From Archilochus colubris (Eukaryota; Chordata; Aves; Apodiformes; Trochilidae): DNA of 64,000 nt. The stretch is taken from NCBI GenBank assembly GCA_023079485.1, contig CM041084.1, forward strand, positions 105,362,967 to 105,426,966, written 5' to 3'. The notes under the pieces were generated by a model. The model was not told where the DNA came from, made no database searches, and saw only the letters and a list, made by a program, of their open reading frames with translations. Shown in pieces: positions 24,801-38,000 of the stretch (position 1 is its first letter; each line of letters begins with the position of its first letter). Made by a program: the position numbers and the translations under genes.

Positions 24801-27733
24801 TGCTTTTTGCTCAGCTGCCATGAGTCTTTTGCAGGACTAACTCTTGGTATTGACTCTGAAACAAGTCATGACTCAAAAAACAGCAATGGAGGCATCGAAA
24901 ATGGTTATTGCCACCTTGCCACATGGCTAGTTTGCCTGTGCCAGAGGCCAGCAAAGCCAGGTTGGTAAGAACATACAGGGTGAAGCTACTACTGACGAGA
25001 TTCAAAAGGAAAAAAAGGGCAAAATAGTCATTCCTAGACTCTGTAGCTGTTGCTGAGCTTCTCTGGGCTCCAAGTTCTGTAGTGAGACCAATAAGCCCCA
25101 TTGCTGAAAGCTTTCCCCTTCCTCCATTCAAACCCTTCACTCTGGTTTCTCCCTTTAGAGCCAGAGCAGCATGGCAGGAACATCTGGGAGGCCTGGATCT
25201 GCCCCTGTGGTGTCAAAATACCTGAAGAGACACCCATATACACCAACTAAAAAATGGCTGTAATGCATCTATTTACTGATGTATTGCCATGCACTGACAT
25301 TTCTTCTGTCAAAGAAAGATAATTGCTTATGCTTAAACATTTTCTTTGCTGTTTTTTTCTGTAGATAAACAGCAAATCCCACTTATGACTGACTGCCATG
25401 TCTCAGTAATTCTGAGCACACTCAGTTTACATGTAACTTTGCTCACTCTTTGTCTCATATTGAATTCAGGATAAAAATCTGTCTCAGAATATATTCTGCT
25501 TTAATGAAACAAATATAGTCAGGATTCAGAGCCATCTGTATTTCATACCATACTTCATAATGTCTCAATATCACAAACTCCAAGGAGTAACACTATACAT
25601 TAATGGGAACATGTGTCATATCTACTTGCTCTTTATGACTTACAGGCTATCTATATTATCCCCATGTCTCCAGATCTCTGAAAACAAGTGTAAATAGTAA
25701 TTCTTATTAACTGCAGAGACACCTGCACTGATATGGACAAATCTGGTCAACAGCAGGTTCCCCTGCTGTTTTACTAAGCCAGCAACATGCTCCCGTCTCT
25801 GGCAGATGCTCCTGTTTTGTATTACTTCTAAGCAGATACCAACTTTTTTGCACTTTTTGAAATTCCTTTCAGGAACCAGTGTCCTTCTGGCTAGCAAGGG
25901 CCTTTTGCTGGAACAAAGCAAGGAAGAGATCAGGGAGGTACCAGGAGACTGAATTTTGGTCCTGAAAATTACTGGCAGCTTTTGTAATCTTCCCATATCC
26001 CTTCTGCTAGGGATTAGCAGCAGCAAAAAGGATAGGTTTACTGGGGAAGTCTTGTAAAATAAACAAACATTACCAGTCTAAGCATCCACCCATTAAATAC
26101 CAGTTAAATTACCAGTTTAAGCACCTAGGATTACTAAATACCTTTCCTGGGCACACTAATAGGTAATACTTCTCTTCTTGAAAGCTCTGAGCATTTGTAT
26201 GAAGCAAGAGCAGTGCTAGGGAAAAAAGTAACATAGCATCAATCTGGGAAAATACACCAAGAAACAAACCCAAATGGATGATAACTGGAATGATCTCCAC
26301 AGTGGTTTTTGGCTGTTTCTGCAGCTCCTGGAAACATAAGGCAGAAGGGACCCCTTGGGTCATTTACGGCAAAGCTGGGTGGCAGTAGGGAGCGACTTCA
26401 CATAAATCTTTTCTTAAAACAAGGAAATGCCATCCAAAAGCTTTCCAGTGATCTTCCTCAATTTTTTTTTCCTACTAGACATCTGTCCCCAAACCACACT
26501 GCTGGTACCACGTGAGGTACCATGCAGCCATCTCCACCTGCAGAGCCAGTGTGCTGCTGGGCAGGCATGGGAGGCAGCGTGGCTGCCCTTGAGGCACAGC
26601 TCCTGCTGACTTGGCACCATGTCCCCACATCCTTCCTAGGACCCTAGACATTTTCAAAGTCTTATGTCTATTAAAAGAGGATCAAATATAGGGGGAGTGG
26701 CATCTAGTATGGGCAAGTCCTGAAAAATTTACTGGCTTCCAATGCAATGGATCATGTTCCTTCTTGTTGTGTTTCATGGAGGAAGAAGAAGCTGAAGCAT
26801 TTCGAAATCTTTTGTTCCCAGAAATGCTGAAGGGGACAATCAAGAGCTGTACACCACGTAGTGAAAAACCTGAGCAGCTTCATGCATGCAGGCACAGCTC
26901 TGCATGTGCAGCCCAGCTGGGGACCATGGGCCCTTTGGCACTGACTCCTGTGGCTGGGGGTTTCTGCCTCAAAACCACCGTGATTAAATCACAGCATGGT
27001 ATTTCCAAGTAAATGCAGTGGATTAAGGGGAAGTGTGGCTTGTGGAGCTATGTACAGCTTTCCTCTGCTCAGAAGCAAGAATAGATCCAATAGAGATAGA
27101 CTAGCTTCTTCTGTGTCTTAAATAGAAATAAAGATGTCTTCTGTACTAAACCAGAGCCTATAAGAGACATGCCAGGACAGCAAATTAAGAGAGCACATTA
27201 AAATGAATACAAGCAGTGAAATTAAAAGGCAGCATTTTTAGAATTGTTAATTGTATGGTAATTGGAAGTCAAAGCAAGGTCTATTTAAAAATCCAGGTTG
27301 TCTACTAGGAGTCCACAGACCAACAGCACGTCAACAAAAATTAGAAAAGGAGGCCAGATTTTAATTGTAAATGGGATACTAATCATTAGAAGCTCTGTTT
27401 CCCAAGTGTCAGTCAGAGATGGTTGCTTGACATTTTACATTTTACTCTTTGCTTTAACAAAAGCTCACCAATGGCCTGTATTATGGGAAGTTTGCTAATA
27501 ACTGGTAACTACTACATATTGAACAAGATAGCAGAAATATCCATTTGGATAAACGTACGAAGCTTCTCGTGTAAGTTTTGACATCCTAATTCTGTAACAA
27601 GGAATGTGAATACATCCACAGATGTCTACAGCAAACAGCTGTTCAGTGGCAGAGGAGTCAGCACTGCATGTGTCTACTACTATTCATTTTTCCTGCTCCC
27701 CAGAGTTTCTGAATCAAAGCATATTGTCACTAG
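18853..27733. other. Intergenic, no gene recognised
   Basis: Nearly 9 kb of unique sequence. The part 22550..22810 is more GC-rich than its surroundings, with a few CpGs, but I cannot match it to any repeat or exon. Short imperfect repeats of TTACCAGT-type words occur near 26070..26125. All open frames are short and lack motifs. Confidence 0.5.
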
Positions 27734-28206
27734 ACTGAGTCCAGAGAAGGGCAAAAAATCAGGTGAAAGATCTGGAGAACAAGTCTTATGAGGAATGGCT
27801 GAGAGAACTGGGGTTGTTTAGCCTGGAGAAAAGGAGGCTGAGAGAAGACTTTGTCAATCTCTACAACTACCTGAATGGAGGTTGTAGCAAGGTGGGCATT
27901 GGTCATTTCTCCCTAATAACAAATGAGAGGATGAGAAGAAATGTCTTTAAGTTGAGCCAGGGGAGGTTTAGATTGGGTATTAAAAGAAACTTCTTCTCTG
28001 AAAGGGTTACCTGGAACCTGGAACAAACACTGGAACAGGCTGCCCAGGGTGGGGGTTGAATCACCATCCCTGGAGGTGTTCAAAACACATAAAGATGTGG
28101 TGTTTAAGGACATGGTTTAGCACTGGCTTGGTAGAATTAGGTTGGTGATTGGACTTTGTGATCTCAAAGATTTTTTCCAACCAAAATGATTCTATGATTC
28201 TGTGAC
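27734..28206 (+). mobile_element. CR1 LINE 3' fragment
   Basis: 5'-truncated CR1 carrying the end of ORF2 and the 3' UTR. The frame 27763..28059 gives recognisable CR1 C-terminal blocks such as [19 protein letters not shown] and [16 protein letters not shown], then a frame break. The 3' end shows the TTTTCCAACC-type hairpin region and finishes with ATGATTCTATGATTCTGTGA-type octamers, typical of avian CR1. Several substitutions and frame breaks indicate an inactive, moderately old copy. Confidence 0.95.
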
Positions 28207-28996
28207 TGGGCACATAGGACACTGCACTCTGGTCACCATGACCTTGCATTAGAGAGGCAATACAGATAATAATAGACACTAACAGTGCAAAAATTCTCCA
28301 GAATGTACAACACCCAAAGGTTCCAGGCCAGAGTGATCTGTTTCTGCTAAGCGTTTTGCCAAAAAAGTACTTAAATGGCTTTTCTTTTTTCTAAGATGAC
28401 CTCAATTCATCTCTTGTATGGCCTGGGTTAAGCACTCAGGAAGGGTTTATCAACGATCATTCATTCATCTCGGTTCCAATTGGTTGTTTAAAAACATCTG
28501 GCTATGTATATACCATTATCCTATAGCCATCACCATGGTATCTAAGTGCCCTCTTCATGTCCCTGTTTATATTCATTATTCAAGAACCTTTGTGCAAAAA
28601 GGATTTTGTTTCCTGTGAATGTCTGGAGAACAACTGGTCTTCATACAAATGGCCACATTCATATGTTAACACGAGTGTCTGTGCACAACAAAATATTCAT
28701 TACAAGGCCTATCTGCTATGTGGCATTTATTATTCTTCCATTTCAAAGGTTTCCCCATACCCAGTCAAGAGATTTTAGTGACCACTTGCTCACTCAGCAC
28801 CAGTAGTGAATAGTGGAAGTAAACAAATTGTGAAGATCACCCCCCAAATCACAAATAGTGTCTTTTAATAACACCTAACACAGGTAAATCCTGGTCTTTC
28901 ATAGTTGTTTCAAAATACCATCCTAGTGCCAGCACAGCAGAAATCTGCACTGATTCACCAAGAAGCAGAAAACAGGAAAGACACGTTCCCCAAGCA

Positions 28997-29188
28997 ATGG
29001 ATTCAAAATACCAGGGGGAAAAAATTGACATAATTTTCCTTCTAACCATAGCTTTCTGTATGCTCATAACACTCCTTGTTTTCCATGCTTTGTCCATATT
29101 CTTCCAGGGATGCATGAAGAAGTGGATGAGGTACTATTTTCAAAAGGAAAGGGCTGAAGCCAAGGCTTCAATGGGGCACCAAAATTGA
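28997..29188 (+). CDS. Candidate small single-pass membrane protein (63 aa)
   Basis: A 63-codon ATG frame encodes a short polar N-terminus (residues 1 to about 11), one long hydrophobic segment (about residues 12-39, IIFLLTIAFCMLITLLVFHA and onward) and a basic tail, KKWMRYYFQKERAEAKASM. This is the layout of a type III-like or tail-basic micropeptide. The ATG has G at -3 and G at +4, a fair Kozak context, and an ATTAAA lies about 145 bases after the stop. Against it: the hydrophobic part comes from a T-rich stretch that would give hydrophobic residues by composition, and TTCTTCCAG at about 29098..29106 could instead be a splice acceptor. I recognise no family. Confidence 0.25.
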   Translation: MDSKYQGEKIDIIFLLTIAFCMLITLLVFHALSIFFQGCMKKWMRYYFQKERAEAKASMGHQN

Positions 29189-29959
29189 AGATTTTATTTG
29201 AAGACTACTCTTCCCAACTGATGGGACCTGCTTTGCCATCAGAACATTTCTACATAAAGCATCTGTTTAGGAATTAAAATATTTTGGCTTTGACATCTTA
29301 TTTTTGGCTCTCATTCTGAAATTTTTTCCTTATTAAAGTCCTACATATCTATTGCAGTTTCAAGGCATAAAATACAGCAAGTAAATAGTACAAAATCCTG
29401 ACCACTCAGGAATGTAAGAGTGCCAATTTGGAAATAGAAATAAAGAACATTTAAATGTTCACATGAAAGGTTAAGATAAGTCTGGTGGAATCCTCTTCAC
29501 CAGCAGGCTACCTCAGCCCATGCCAGTGCAAACATTTAGGTGCAGTTTTGTATGAGGTTTGCAGTCACATTTGTCATAAGTGTGGTAGGAGTCTGAGTCA
29601 CAAAGGGAACGTGATGCATTCAAATACAGGACAAACCTGTTTATCACTATGAGTAGCCTGCATAAAATCAGATCAGAGAGGAGGAAAAACGAAATGTAGT
29701 AAGAGACAGCTGAAAATTGGTTTGGGCACCTTTCTTTATAGGATATAAACTTACTGCCACCTGTTTGTTTAGCAGAAACCACGAATTAGTTTAAAAGGTG
29801 ACTTTGAAAAAATATTTAGGAGGAGGAGATATCTTGGAGAGAAAGCTTAAATCTTCCAGGGTTATTATCTTTCCTGTACAAGGGTGTTGCGTGGCCTCCA
29901 CAGTCATCACCCAAAGTGGCAAGCATTTCCCAGAATGCTCTGGGAGAGCTGACACACTG

Positions 29960-30028
29960 AACTAATCTTTAATTTATTGATGTACTACTTCACTGAGAGA
30001 GGTAGTATATCAATAAATGTCTCTAGTT
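29960..30028 (+). other. Long hairpin, miRNA-precursor-like
   Basis: ATTTATTGATGTACTAC (29972..29988) pairs with GTAGTATATCAATAAAT (30002..30018) through 17 consecutive pairs, one of them a G-U wobble in plus-strand RNA. The loop is 13 nt. After an internal loop of 7 and 5 nt, AACTA (29960..29964) pairs with TAGTT (30024..30028). The size is right for a small pre-miRNA or the relic of a short inverted-repeat transposon. Expression is unknown. Confidence 0.5.
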
Positions 30029-33000
30029 AAGAAGCGAAGGTCTAAGAAGTGGTGGTAGGAGTTTGCAAAAGTACATCAAAGCTTAAAGAAAATAAAATCA
30101 AGAGCTTGTGAGAGAAAATTGATGTTTAGGAAGGACAGAAAGAACAAATAAACATCATAAACTTTTAAGTAGGAGTTTTGTAGAAGACACTGTTGTTGGC
30201 CATCTTAAATACTTGAGCATTATGCAGTTTTCTACATCCTTCTGAGTTGTCCAGCAGCTTATGAAAAGATTATTATAGAATAAATAGCAGCAGTCACCAG
30301 TAATGAAAAACAATTTCTTGTGATGAAATAGGAAATCACTGTCCTACTTAGGGCAATGTGGTCTGGTAACTGATGGATTTTTTGAGATGATTCACCCCAA
30401 ATCATTTAGCCTGCTACTGCAGTTGGCAGCAGATAGGGGCCTGTTTGTCTTGATGTTAAGCTCAGAGGACAGAGGAAGAAGTAAAAGCATGGGTTCACTC
30501 AACACAGGAAAACGTATTTGTGACATTTTTTTAAACTCTGTTTTGTTTTTTTTTATTTCCCTAAAATCAATTGAAAATATGAGAAAACTAACAGATCCCC
30601 AAAAGCTGCAGAAGTAGAGTACCTACCTGAAGCTGATATCTCTGTATACATCAGCTGTCTTGTCATCTTCTGCACACGTGAGTGTCAATGGTCACTCCCC
30701 ATGCCCATCCTGTGGAGGAGATGCATTGCCCCATGACCCATTCCCAATCCTGTCCTGTGTTTGGTGTTAGACAGAGCTCCCAGGGCTGGTTGCCTCATCC
30801 CACTCACACCCTTCTCTGCATTAACCCAAAGAAGATGCAGGGCTAAAGAATTCAGGTGCCACTGGATAACAGGAGGACCCAGTGCCATAGCAGGTACCTC
30901 ACACAACACACTGTTGGGGAATGGACCAATCATACCCAGGTAGAAAGTCTGTGGCATGCCCCTCATGTAAAGATTTCTATAATAAGTCCCATAAATCACC
31001 ATCTCTATGTGACATGCTGATGCTATTGGCATTGCATGGAAAGCAGCTGGAGATAAAAGAGAGGTTGCTGCAATTGAAGAGCTAGGCCAGGACACTTGAG
31101 GCACATCTTACTCCTTGCTCTTGGGTATAACTATTCAGCAAAGCAGAAGTGCTCTCCCATCATGGGAAAATGCCACTTCTACAACCTTGATGCATTTTTG
31201 TACACAACTTTTTTGTCAAATTTCCCTAGTAGAATCGGTCAAGTTTCTCAAAAGCACTGGGTTTCCTGCCACCCCCCTCGCCCCCCTGACAGTCTTCTCC
31301 TGCAGCCACCCTGAAGTTCTTAGGAGCCCCAGCAAGGCCCCCAGCTTACTGCTGTTTTGCCAAATGAGCAGAGGTAGAAGCAGTCAAAAAGGAGCCTGGT
31401 CCTGTCTCCTAACATCTGCGGCATTGCTGGAGAAGTTTTGCAAACACAAGCTCCAGCCTGGTCTTGCTTCTGCTGCTCCTTCCTTTTGGGAGGCCATAGG
31501 TGCCCAAACACCACCCCACAAATTAACCCCACTGTGCCTCAGGATCAGCCTGTGCCAGACATGTCCATGCTTTCTGTGACCCCTGGTTCAGTGTGTGGAT
31601 GCACTGATGTGGTTTCTGGCAGGGACATGCTTCCCAGTTTCATGCATAAGCTGGATCAGTGATGAAATTCTTGATTCAGCCAAAAAAAATCACCCTAAAA
31701 TAATGGTGCCTATTTTCCTGTTGCAGCTTCCCTCCTCCAATATACTCTAAAAGTTCCTCTAGTTTCCTGTCCTTCCCTTGAGATCTTCCCCTGACACGGC
31801 CCTTTCCTGCAGCCTGTGCCATCTGGAGGATGCTCAGTGGGCTGTTCTGGCCTCCCTGCAGCTCTGCCTCTCTCCCTCCAGCTCCTTTTTTATCTACAGA
31901 AGAGCTAACATAAATGTCAGCTAAGGGAGATGTCTCTCTGCTAACAGCTGCTCCTTAAAAACTTGCAAAAATTGGTTAAGTCCTTGTTAGGTAGTTCACC
32001 CAGGGGTTACACCTCTGGAGCACACCCTAGCCCTGGCCCTTTCCTCTCTGATGGGCTCTTGAACTTGAGTGGAGCTGTTGAACAACCCTTTACTATATTC
32101 GTTTTCTATGCCAGACACATCTTCACTGATGCAAATCACTTATGCCCCAACGCGTTGTTTTACATTCAGAAACGCTCCGGCACTCATTTATTGCAGGTTT
32201 CACCTGTGCACAGCCTGTACTCTTGCTGCAAATTCATTTAACATGGAGCTCTTCATGTCACAGCCATCCCTTAGCATTTTAGGCAGGACATCCAGGTCAG
32301 ACCTGGGGAAGTTTGAACAGGCAAGAGGGTGTCTGGCTATGGGGGTCTTTCCTGTCTTGGGCTCCCAGACACCTTGCTGTATCTCTGCTCTGGCTTTCAC
32401 TTTAAATCAATCCAACCTTTACAAATTTCTACAATGTCTTTGCAGTTTCAAAGCTTCCTCTTGAATTTCATACCCGGGCAAAGCTGCCAGTGAAAACAAT
32501 GAGCCGTTTGCCTGAGTAATGAGCATAAAATTGGAGCTGAGGTCAGTAAAAATTTCTGCAGGAGAAAGGCTGTGATAAGTGAGTATGTGCAGCACTGGTG
32601 TTAGCTCCCTGTCAAAAGACTAAACCTTTCATTCTATAGATCTTTTTTTATAAACCTCCCCAGCTTACAATTTTCTCTATAAAACAACCCGAGATTTAAT
32701 TTGGCTTTTAAAGAAGAGAAGGAAAGGAAACACCTTGTACCTGATTTGCGTCTGAAAGGTGAAGAGGGAATTTTATATAAAACAGAGCAAGTCAGAACTT
32801 TTTTGTTTCCATTTTTATTGGGGCTCTGATTTTAAGTCAGAGAGCATTTCAGAGAATCTCATATTCTGCTGGTTTTTCTCCCAATGATATGTTTTTAATC
32901 CTCAACTTCGCCAGTAGTCAATTGCTTCTTCTGTCCCTTGCTGCCCACCTCTGACTTACTGTCAGTATTTCTGGCTGACTCTATTCACAGCCCTCCCTTG

Positions 33001-33238
33001 CTAAGCTCCACGTCTGCACTGAGATTTCTCCTCACAGCCACAAAGCCAAAAGCCTTAATATAACCTGGAAGCCAAGCAAAGTCAGCTAAGAGAGACTGAA
33101 TAGGAGAAGAAGAAAAACACTGTCTGTGCGTACTGAGCACTTATTTCATATTTATAGTAGGAACTAGTGATAGGCAGAGTAAGAACTGGCCTGAAAAGAG
33201 GAGGAAACGACATGGGGTTTTTTTTAATCTAGATTTTT

Positions 33239-33258
33239 TTATTATTATTATTATTATA
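33239..33258. repeat. ATT microsatellite
   Basis: About six ATT units directly after a T run. Simple repeat, no coding context. Confidence 0.9.
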
Positions 33259-35035
33259 GGAAACCTTTTATCCCTTTAAACCATTATTAAGGTGGGCTGG
33301 GCAAAACCCTCTTGCTTTTTGTTCTGAATATTAAACCGTGCCTGTCTTGATTTTTCAGGAGTGTTTGTAATGAATGACGGAGCCAAAATTATTGTAAAAA
33401 CCATGACAGAAACTAAGCCTGAAAAAAACGAGAGTAAAAAACCTCAAAAAAACCAAAACCACAAAACCCAAATAGAAACCCCCAAGATTTAAATCTATTT
33501 GTTATATTTTCATATAATCTTTTATCATAATGAAAATCGGTTAAAAGATCTCCATTATTCTGCATCTAAATTAAAGCCTGATGAGCATGATTCTTCCGAA
33601 GTATTCTGCTTTAGTTAACTGAAGTGATTGCCAGCAAAGATGAGGAAGATATTTATTCTTGTCCTCATGAATCAAATGTAATGAAAGACAAGTGTGAAAA
33701 ACTAGACATTCATATTTATTATTTCATTATGCTGATACTTTATGCAACCCCTTTCTTCCCATATTTCGGGGCAGGCTCGAGGATGCCACTTGCAGTGCCC
33801 TTGAGAGAAGGGACACAAAAATTAGTCAGTCCACTTGTGCAAAAATGACTAAAGGCAAGTAATTCCCTCTTCCCCTCATTTTAACATTAGCAATAATTAT
33901 TAATAATAACAACAACAGAAATTATTCAGAATAACTCTCCAGCAAAAACACACAGTGCATGAGGCAGAGATGCTACACTCGCTTTAAGGATTCATGGAAG
34001 AACTCTGCTGAAAATTGGTAGAAATTTGATTTATGGGTCTCAAAAAAATATAAAAAACCCTTTTTAAGAGTGATAATGTTTTCCCAGAAGTTGGATGATA
34101 AGCTGAATAGGCTGTGGAGCTATGTACTGCTAACCTAGCTGTGTAATAAATGTCCACGCTCAAAAGATGTATATAAAATAGGGCAGGAATCCAAATGGCA
34201 TACAAAAAAAGTCCCTACCAAAGAAGGCAGCACAAGCTTTCCCACCATTTCACTGCTTTCAGCCCCATTTCAGAAGGAAACGAGGTTTGTGCAATCAGGC
34301 TGTCTGTCAGTCAGTCATCCCTTCATAATTCTCCAACCCATTAGTGACTTTCAGACAAATTTGAAAAGAGCAATAGAAGTCTCAGAGATATTAAGTTCCT
34401 ACAAGTCTCATAAAAATGAACAACTGGAGAGAGGAGAAAAACCCTGATTAGTGCCTCAGTGGAGGGGAACGGAGGCCAATTGCCTCTGCTAGATCTGCTG
34501 CCTGTCCCCAGCCCCTATCTGGACACCTTGGTCCACATTCATCCTCAGGCTCTGGGCATCCAGCTCCCCCAGGTCTGCCTCCTGGCCAGTGGGCATCAGT
34601 GCAGGGCAGCAAGCAGAAGGAGCTGCAAAGAGTTAGAAAGGCAGGTTTTGATCATCTTGATGCCCTTGGAGTAGCTCATTTTGCTCCCTGATTCAGATGT
34701 TCAGAAGATTATTCCTGCAATCATGAGGTTTCTTCTCTCCTGGGAGGAGGGGAAGGAGAGGGAATACAAGGCCAGTCTGCTTGCCTCTGGAAATACCTGT
34801 GCAAAACCCCCTTTTCTTCCAGTCTTGTTCAGTTAAATTCATTCATTGTATGCCAGCTTCACTATGGAATAGCTTTGGTCAAGCAGAAATAGTATTATTC
34901 AGAGAATAAATTGGATTCAACGAAAAAATATCTCTTAGCTCTCCTTGTGATTCTCAATGTTTCAATAGGAAGTGTGTAAAACAGTTTTCCTCTTGTTTTT
35001 TTCAAAGCCACCAGGAAAACCAGCCAAGATGTCCT

Positions 35036-35073
35036 AAGGAGACATGCAACATGCAAGGAGACATGCAACAGAG
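35036..35073. repeat. 19-bp tandem duplication
   Basis: AAGGAGACATGCAACA occurs at 35036..35051 and again at 35055..35070, a period of 19 bases. Likely a slippage duplication. Confidence 0.9.
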
Positions 35074-38000
35074 ATCTAGGGAAATTCTATTACAGGGTTA
35101 ATTAATTTTTTCTTGTGGGGGCAGGTTAATCTTAAATTCCTTCCAGGAGGCTCACAGTTGTGAAGAATGATCTACGTGTTGCAAAATGCAAAGGGCAGTA
35201 GACAAGCTTTTCACCATAGTGGGTTTTATTAAGAAGTGAGAGGGAATTGAAACTGTTTTTCAGGAGACAGTTATTCAATATGATAACAGTTTGCTGTTCC
35301 AGAGGAAGTCTTCAGAGAGAAGAGTGGAGGCAAAAAGACCAACAGCAGAGGTACCAGCAGCAACAGGCTCCTTACGTCTAGCTGACAGTTTTGGCAAAGC
35401 AGAAGACCAACTGGGGTTAGATGTCATCAGCTATTTATGGGGATTTGTGTATCTATGTATTTATTTCATTTTTGCATTTCGAAGGGGGACAACGGTGCTG
35501 CTTCTCTATTGACAGCATGATGCCTTTTTTAAATAGTCCAGACAAATTTTAATACCCACAATCCAAACTAACAATTAATAGGAACTGCATGCATAAATTC
35601 TTATCCTCATTCCCCATTCAGTTTCTGCTCTCTTCCCACAAGAAATACGATTGCTGAGAGGTAAGTATTTTCTTTCCAGGGAAGAGAAAAGAAATCGCCT
35701 GACCTCCCTGTTGACTGGCATTGCCTGACCTCTCATTGACCTTGCTGCAATTGCATATCCACTGCTTAGAAAAACAGAGCCACCTTTCAAAATAGGCCCA
35801 CTTACAATGTGCTTGGGGAAGATGGTGGGGAAGGAAAGCACTACCTGTTCAGATTTAACATTTTATTAACAGGATGAAACACACAGAGAGGAGAGACGAA
35901 GTAGCAGGAATAGCTTGGGCTGAGTGTTTTCTCCATTTCCAACATCCTTTTTATTGTTCTTCCATTCATTTCTCATCTCAAAAGGGAGATCAAACCCAAG
36001 GAAATGGGGTACTTCTTTAGCTGTTGTCCACTTGATCACTTTCAGAAAGCAAAGGTGAAACTCTTAAGATCAGTACTTTATGTTTTTAATAATGAAGTTT
36101 GAAAAATTAGATGCTTTAAAAAACGCCTGAGCAGGTGGGTCGTGTGTACCAAGCTTTTCAGACAGCAAAAGACAAATTCCTTTGGAGCTTCGTTGTGAGG
36201 ATTTAGTTCTCTGGATCTTGAAGCTTCATTTCCTCTCTCCCACTGGTAATAGACCAGGGCTCCCCAATTATCAATTTTTAAACACCTTTTCCAGAGTAGG
36301 CAATAGGAAACAATACAGTCTCAGAGTACCTCTGAATTCCCCCACCTTCTCTGTTCATACCCCCCAGGTCCCCTTTTGGGTAACAAGGGACTAAGTGAGA
36401 CAATCACACAGGGTGTATAGATGCCCAGGAAATAGTTTCTATAGCAACAGCAACTACATTAAAGCATTTTAAACTTTCTTCCTACTCATCAGGCTTTAAG
36501 GTTTCAAATATCACAGAGGCTCTGAACAGGCAAATGCTGTTTCCTTTACAGCAATCTTTGTCCTGCTCTCATCAAAACCAGTTTTGTGTCGAGGGGAATT
36601 GAGCTTGGGACATTTAAAAGAAGATGTGACACAATAGCAATAAATAAGCCACTGAGAACAGTGGTGGCTGGCTAGGGAAGGGCTGGGTTGATCAGGTACC
36701 CATACACCACCTTTAGGATCTCTGGTCCACCTGTATTTTGCTTTTAAAAACCTCTAGTTGCATGCAAGTGCCCCCTGCTGTAGCCTGAGCCTTTGACAGA
36801 GTGAGAGTTTTTGTAACTTAATCTCTCATATTTCATTACCATTGGTTCTTATTTAAATGCTGCCTTGTTCCATCTGCTTAGTAACTATGCTACGTGTGAC
36901 GGACTAATAAAGACAAAATAATGCAGAAATGGGTATTTTATGTGGTATCTCCCTCCTTCAAAATCTTGCAGATGTTTGGGTCCCAGTGATATTTCTTAGA
37001 GGATGGAGTTTGCAACTGCTATAATTAAGCAATACAGTACCATTAAGTCACTTGAGAGGAAATTAGGAACTAAACTAGCGCTGTGTGCCGAGGAAGCCAA
37101 AATTGTGAGCTGAGATCTTTATTCAGTGCATGAAAGTCTGCCTTTTTCTAGTTTGCTTTAAAAGAGGTGTTATTCCTATTGTAAACCACCAGAATATGTA
37201 AAAAGTGAATTAGATCTTTATTCAATGTTTATTTTACATGTAAATTGGGATCTTAAATTGTGGGAAAAATATGTTTTTGTCAACAGTGTTTTTTGGTTTG
37301 GTAGTACCGTATTAGTTTTTAATGGGCAGGAGAAATGTGCTGATTTGGAGGCTTTCCAGGGGTTTGGAAGTATTCCACTGTGTCAGTGCCGAGTTAAAAA
37401 GATGTTATTACTTGTTGTTACAAGAAGAACTGAGTAAAGGTAATGTCACTTCTCTGAGCCGTCCTGGCAGAGCTCCATCTACAGAGAGGCAGCGAGATGA
37501 AAATAACCACAGTGTGAGACGTGGAAATGCTACGTGGTGGGATATGAACTCCCAGTAACCTGTCTGGGACAGTGATACCAATACTGCTTAAAGCCATCAG
37601 CTTCTGCAGCACACAGCCCAACAGGGCCAGGAGCATTCTATCTAAAGAAGATGACTGTCTCCCAGTCAACAGCAAAGGATTAGAGCTTGGATAATCCCTA
37701 TCACGGGAGTTGCAAGTCAGAGGACCTCCTAGCTCTCATAGAGATTTGCAAGGCAAAGGAAAGGTTTTCTGATTGTTTTCTTAGATGCTGATATTAAGAC
37801 ACACAAAGTGGAGCATATCCATACAGCTCCAATTGGGCCCTTGCCACTTCTCCTTGCCAGTAGATCTGCATTTCTAATGGATGAGCATCATTTCAGTTAT
37901 CTACTACCTACAAGGATTTTTGGTTTGCCTTTGACAGCCCCCAGAGTACCTCTCAATTGTGTCCTTGACTTTGAAGATGTGACTGTCCCCCAAAGAACCA

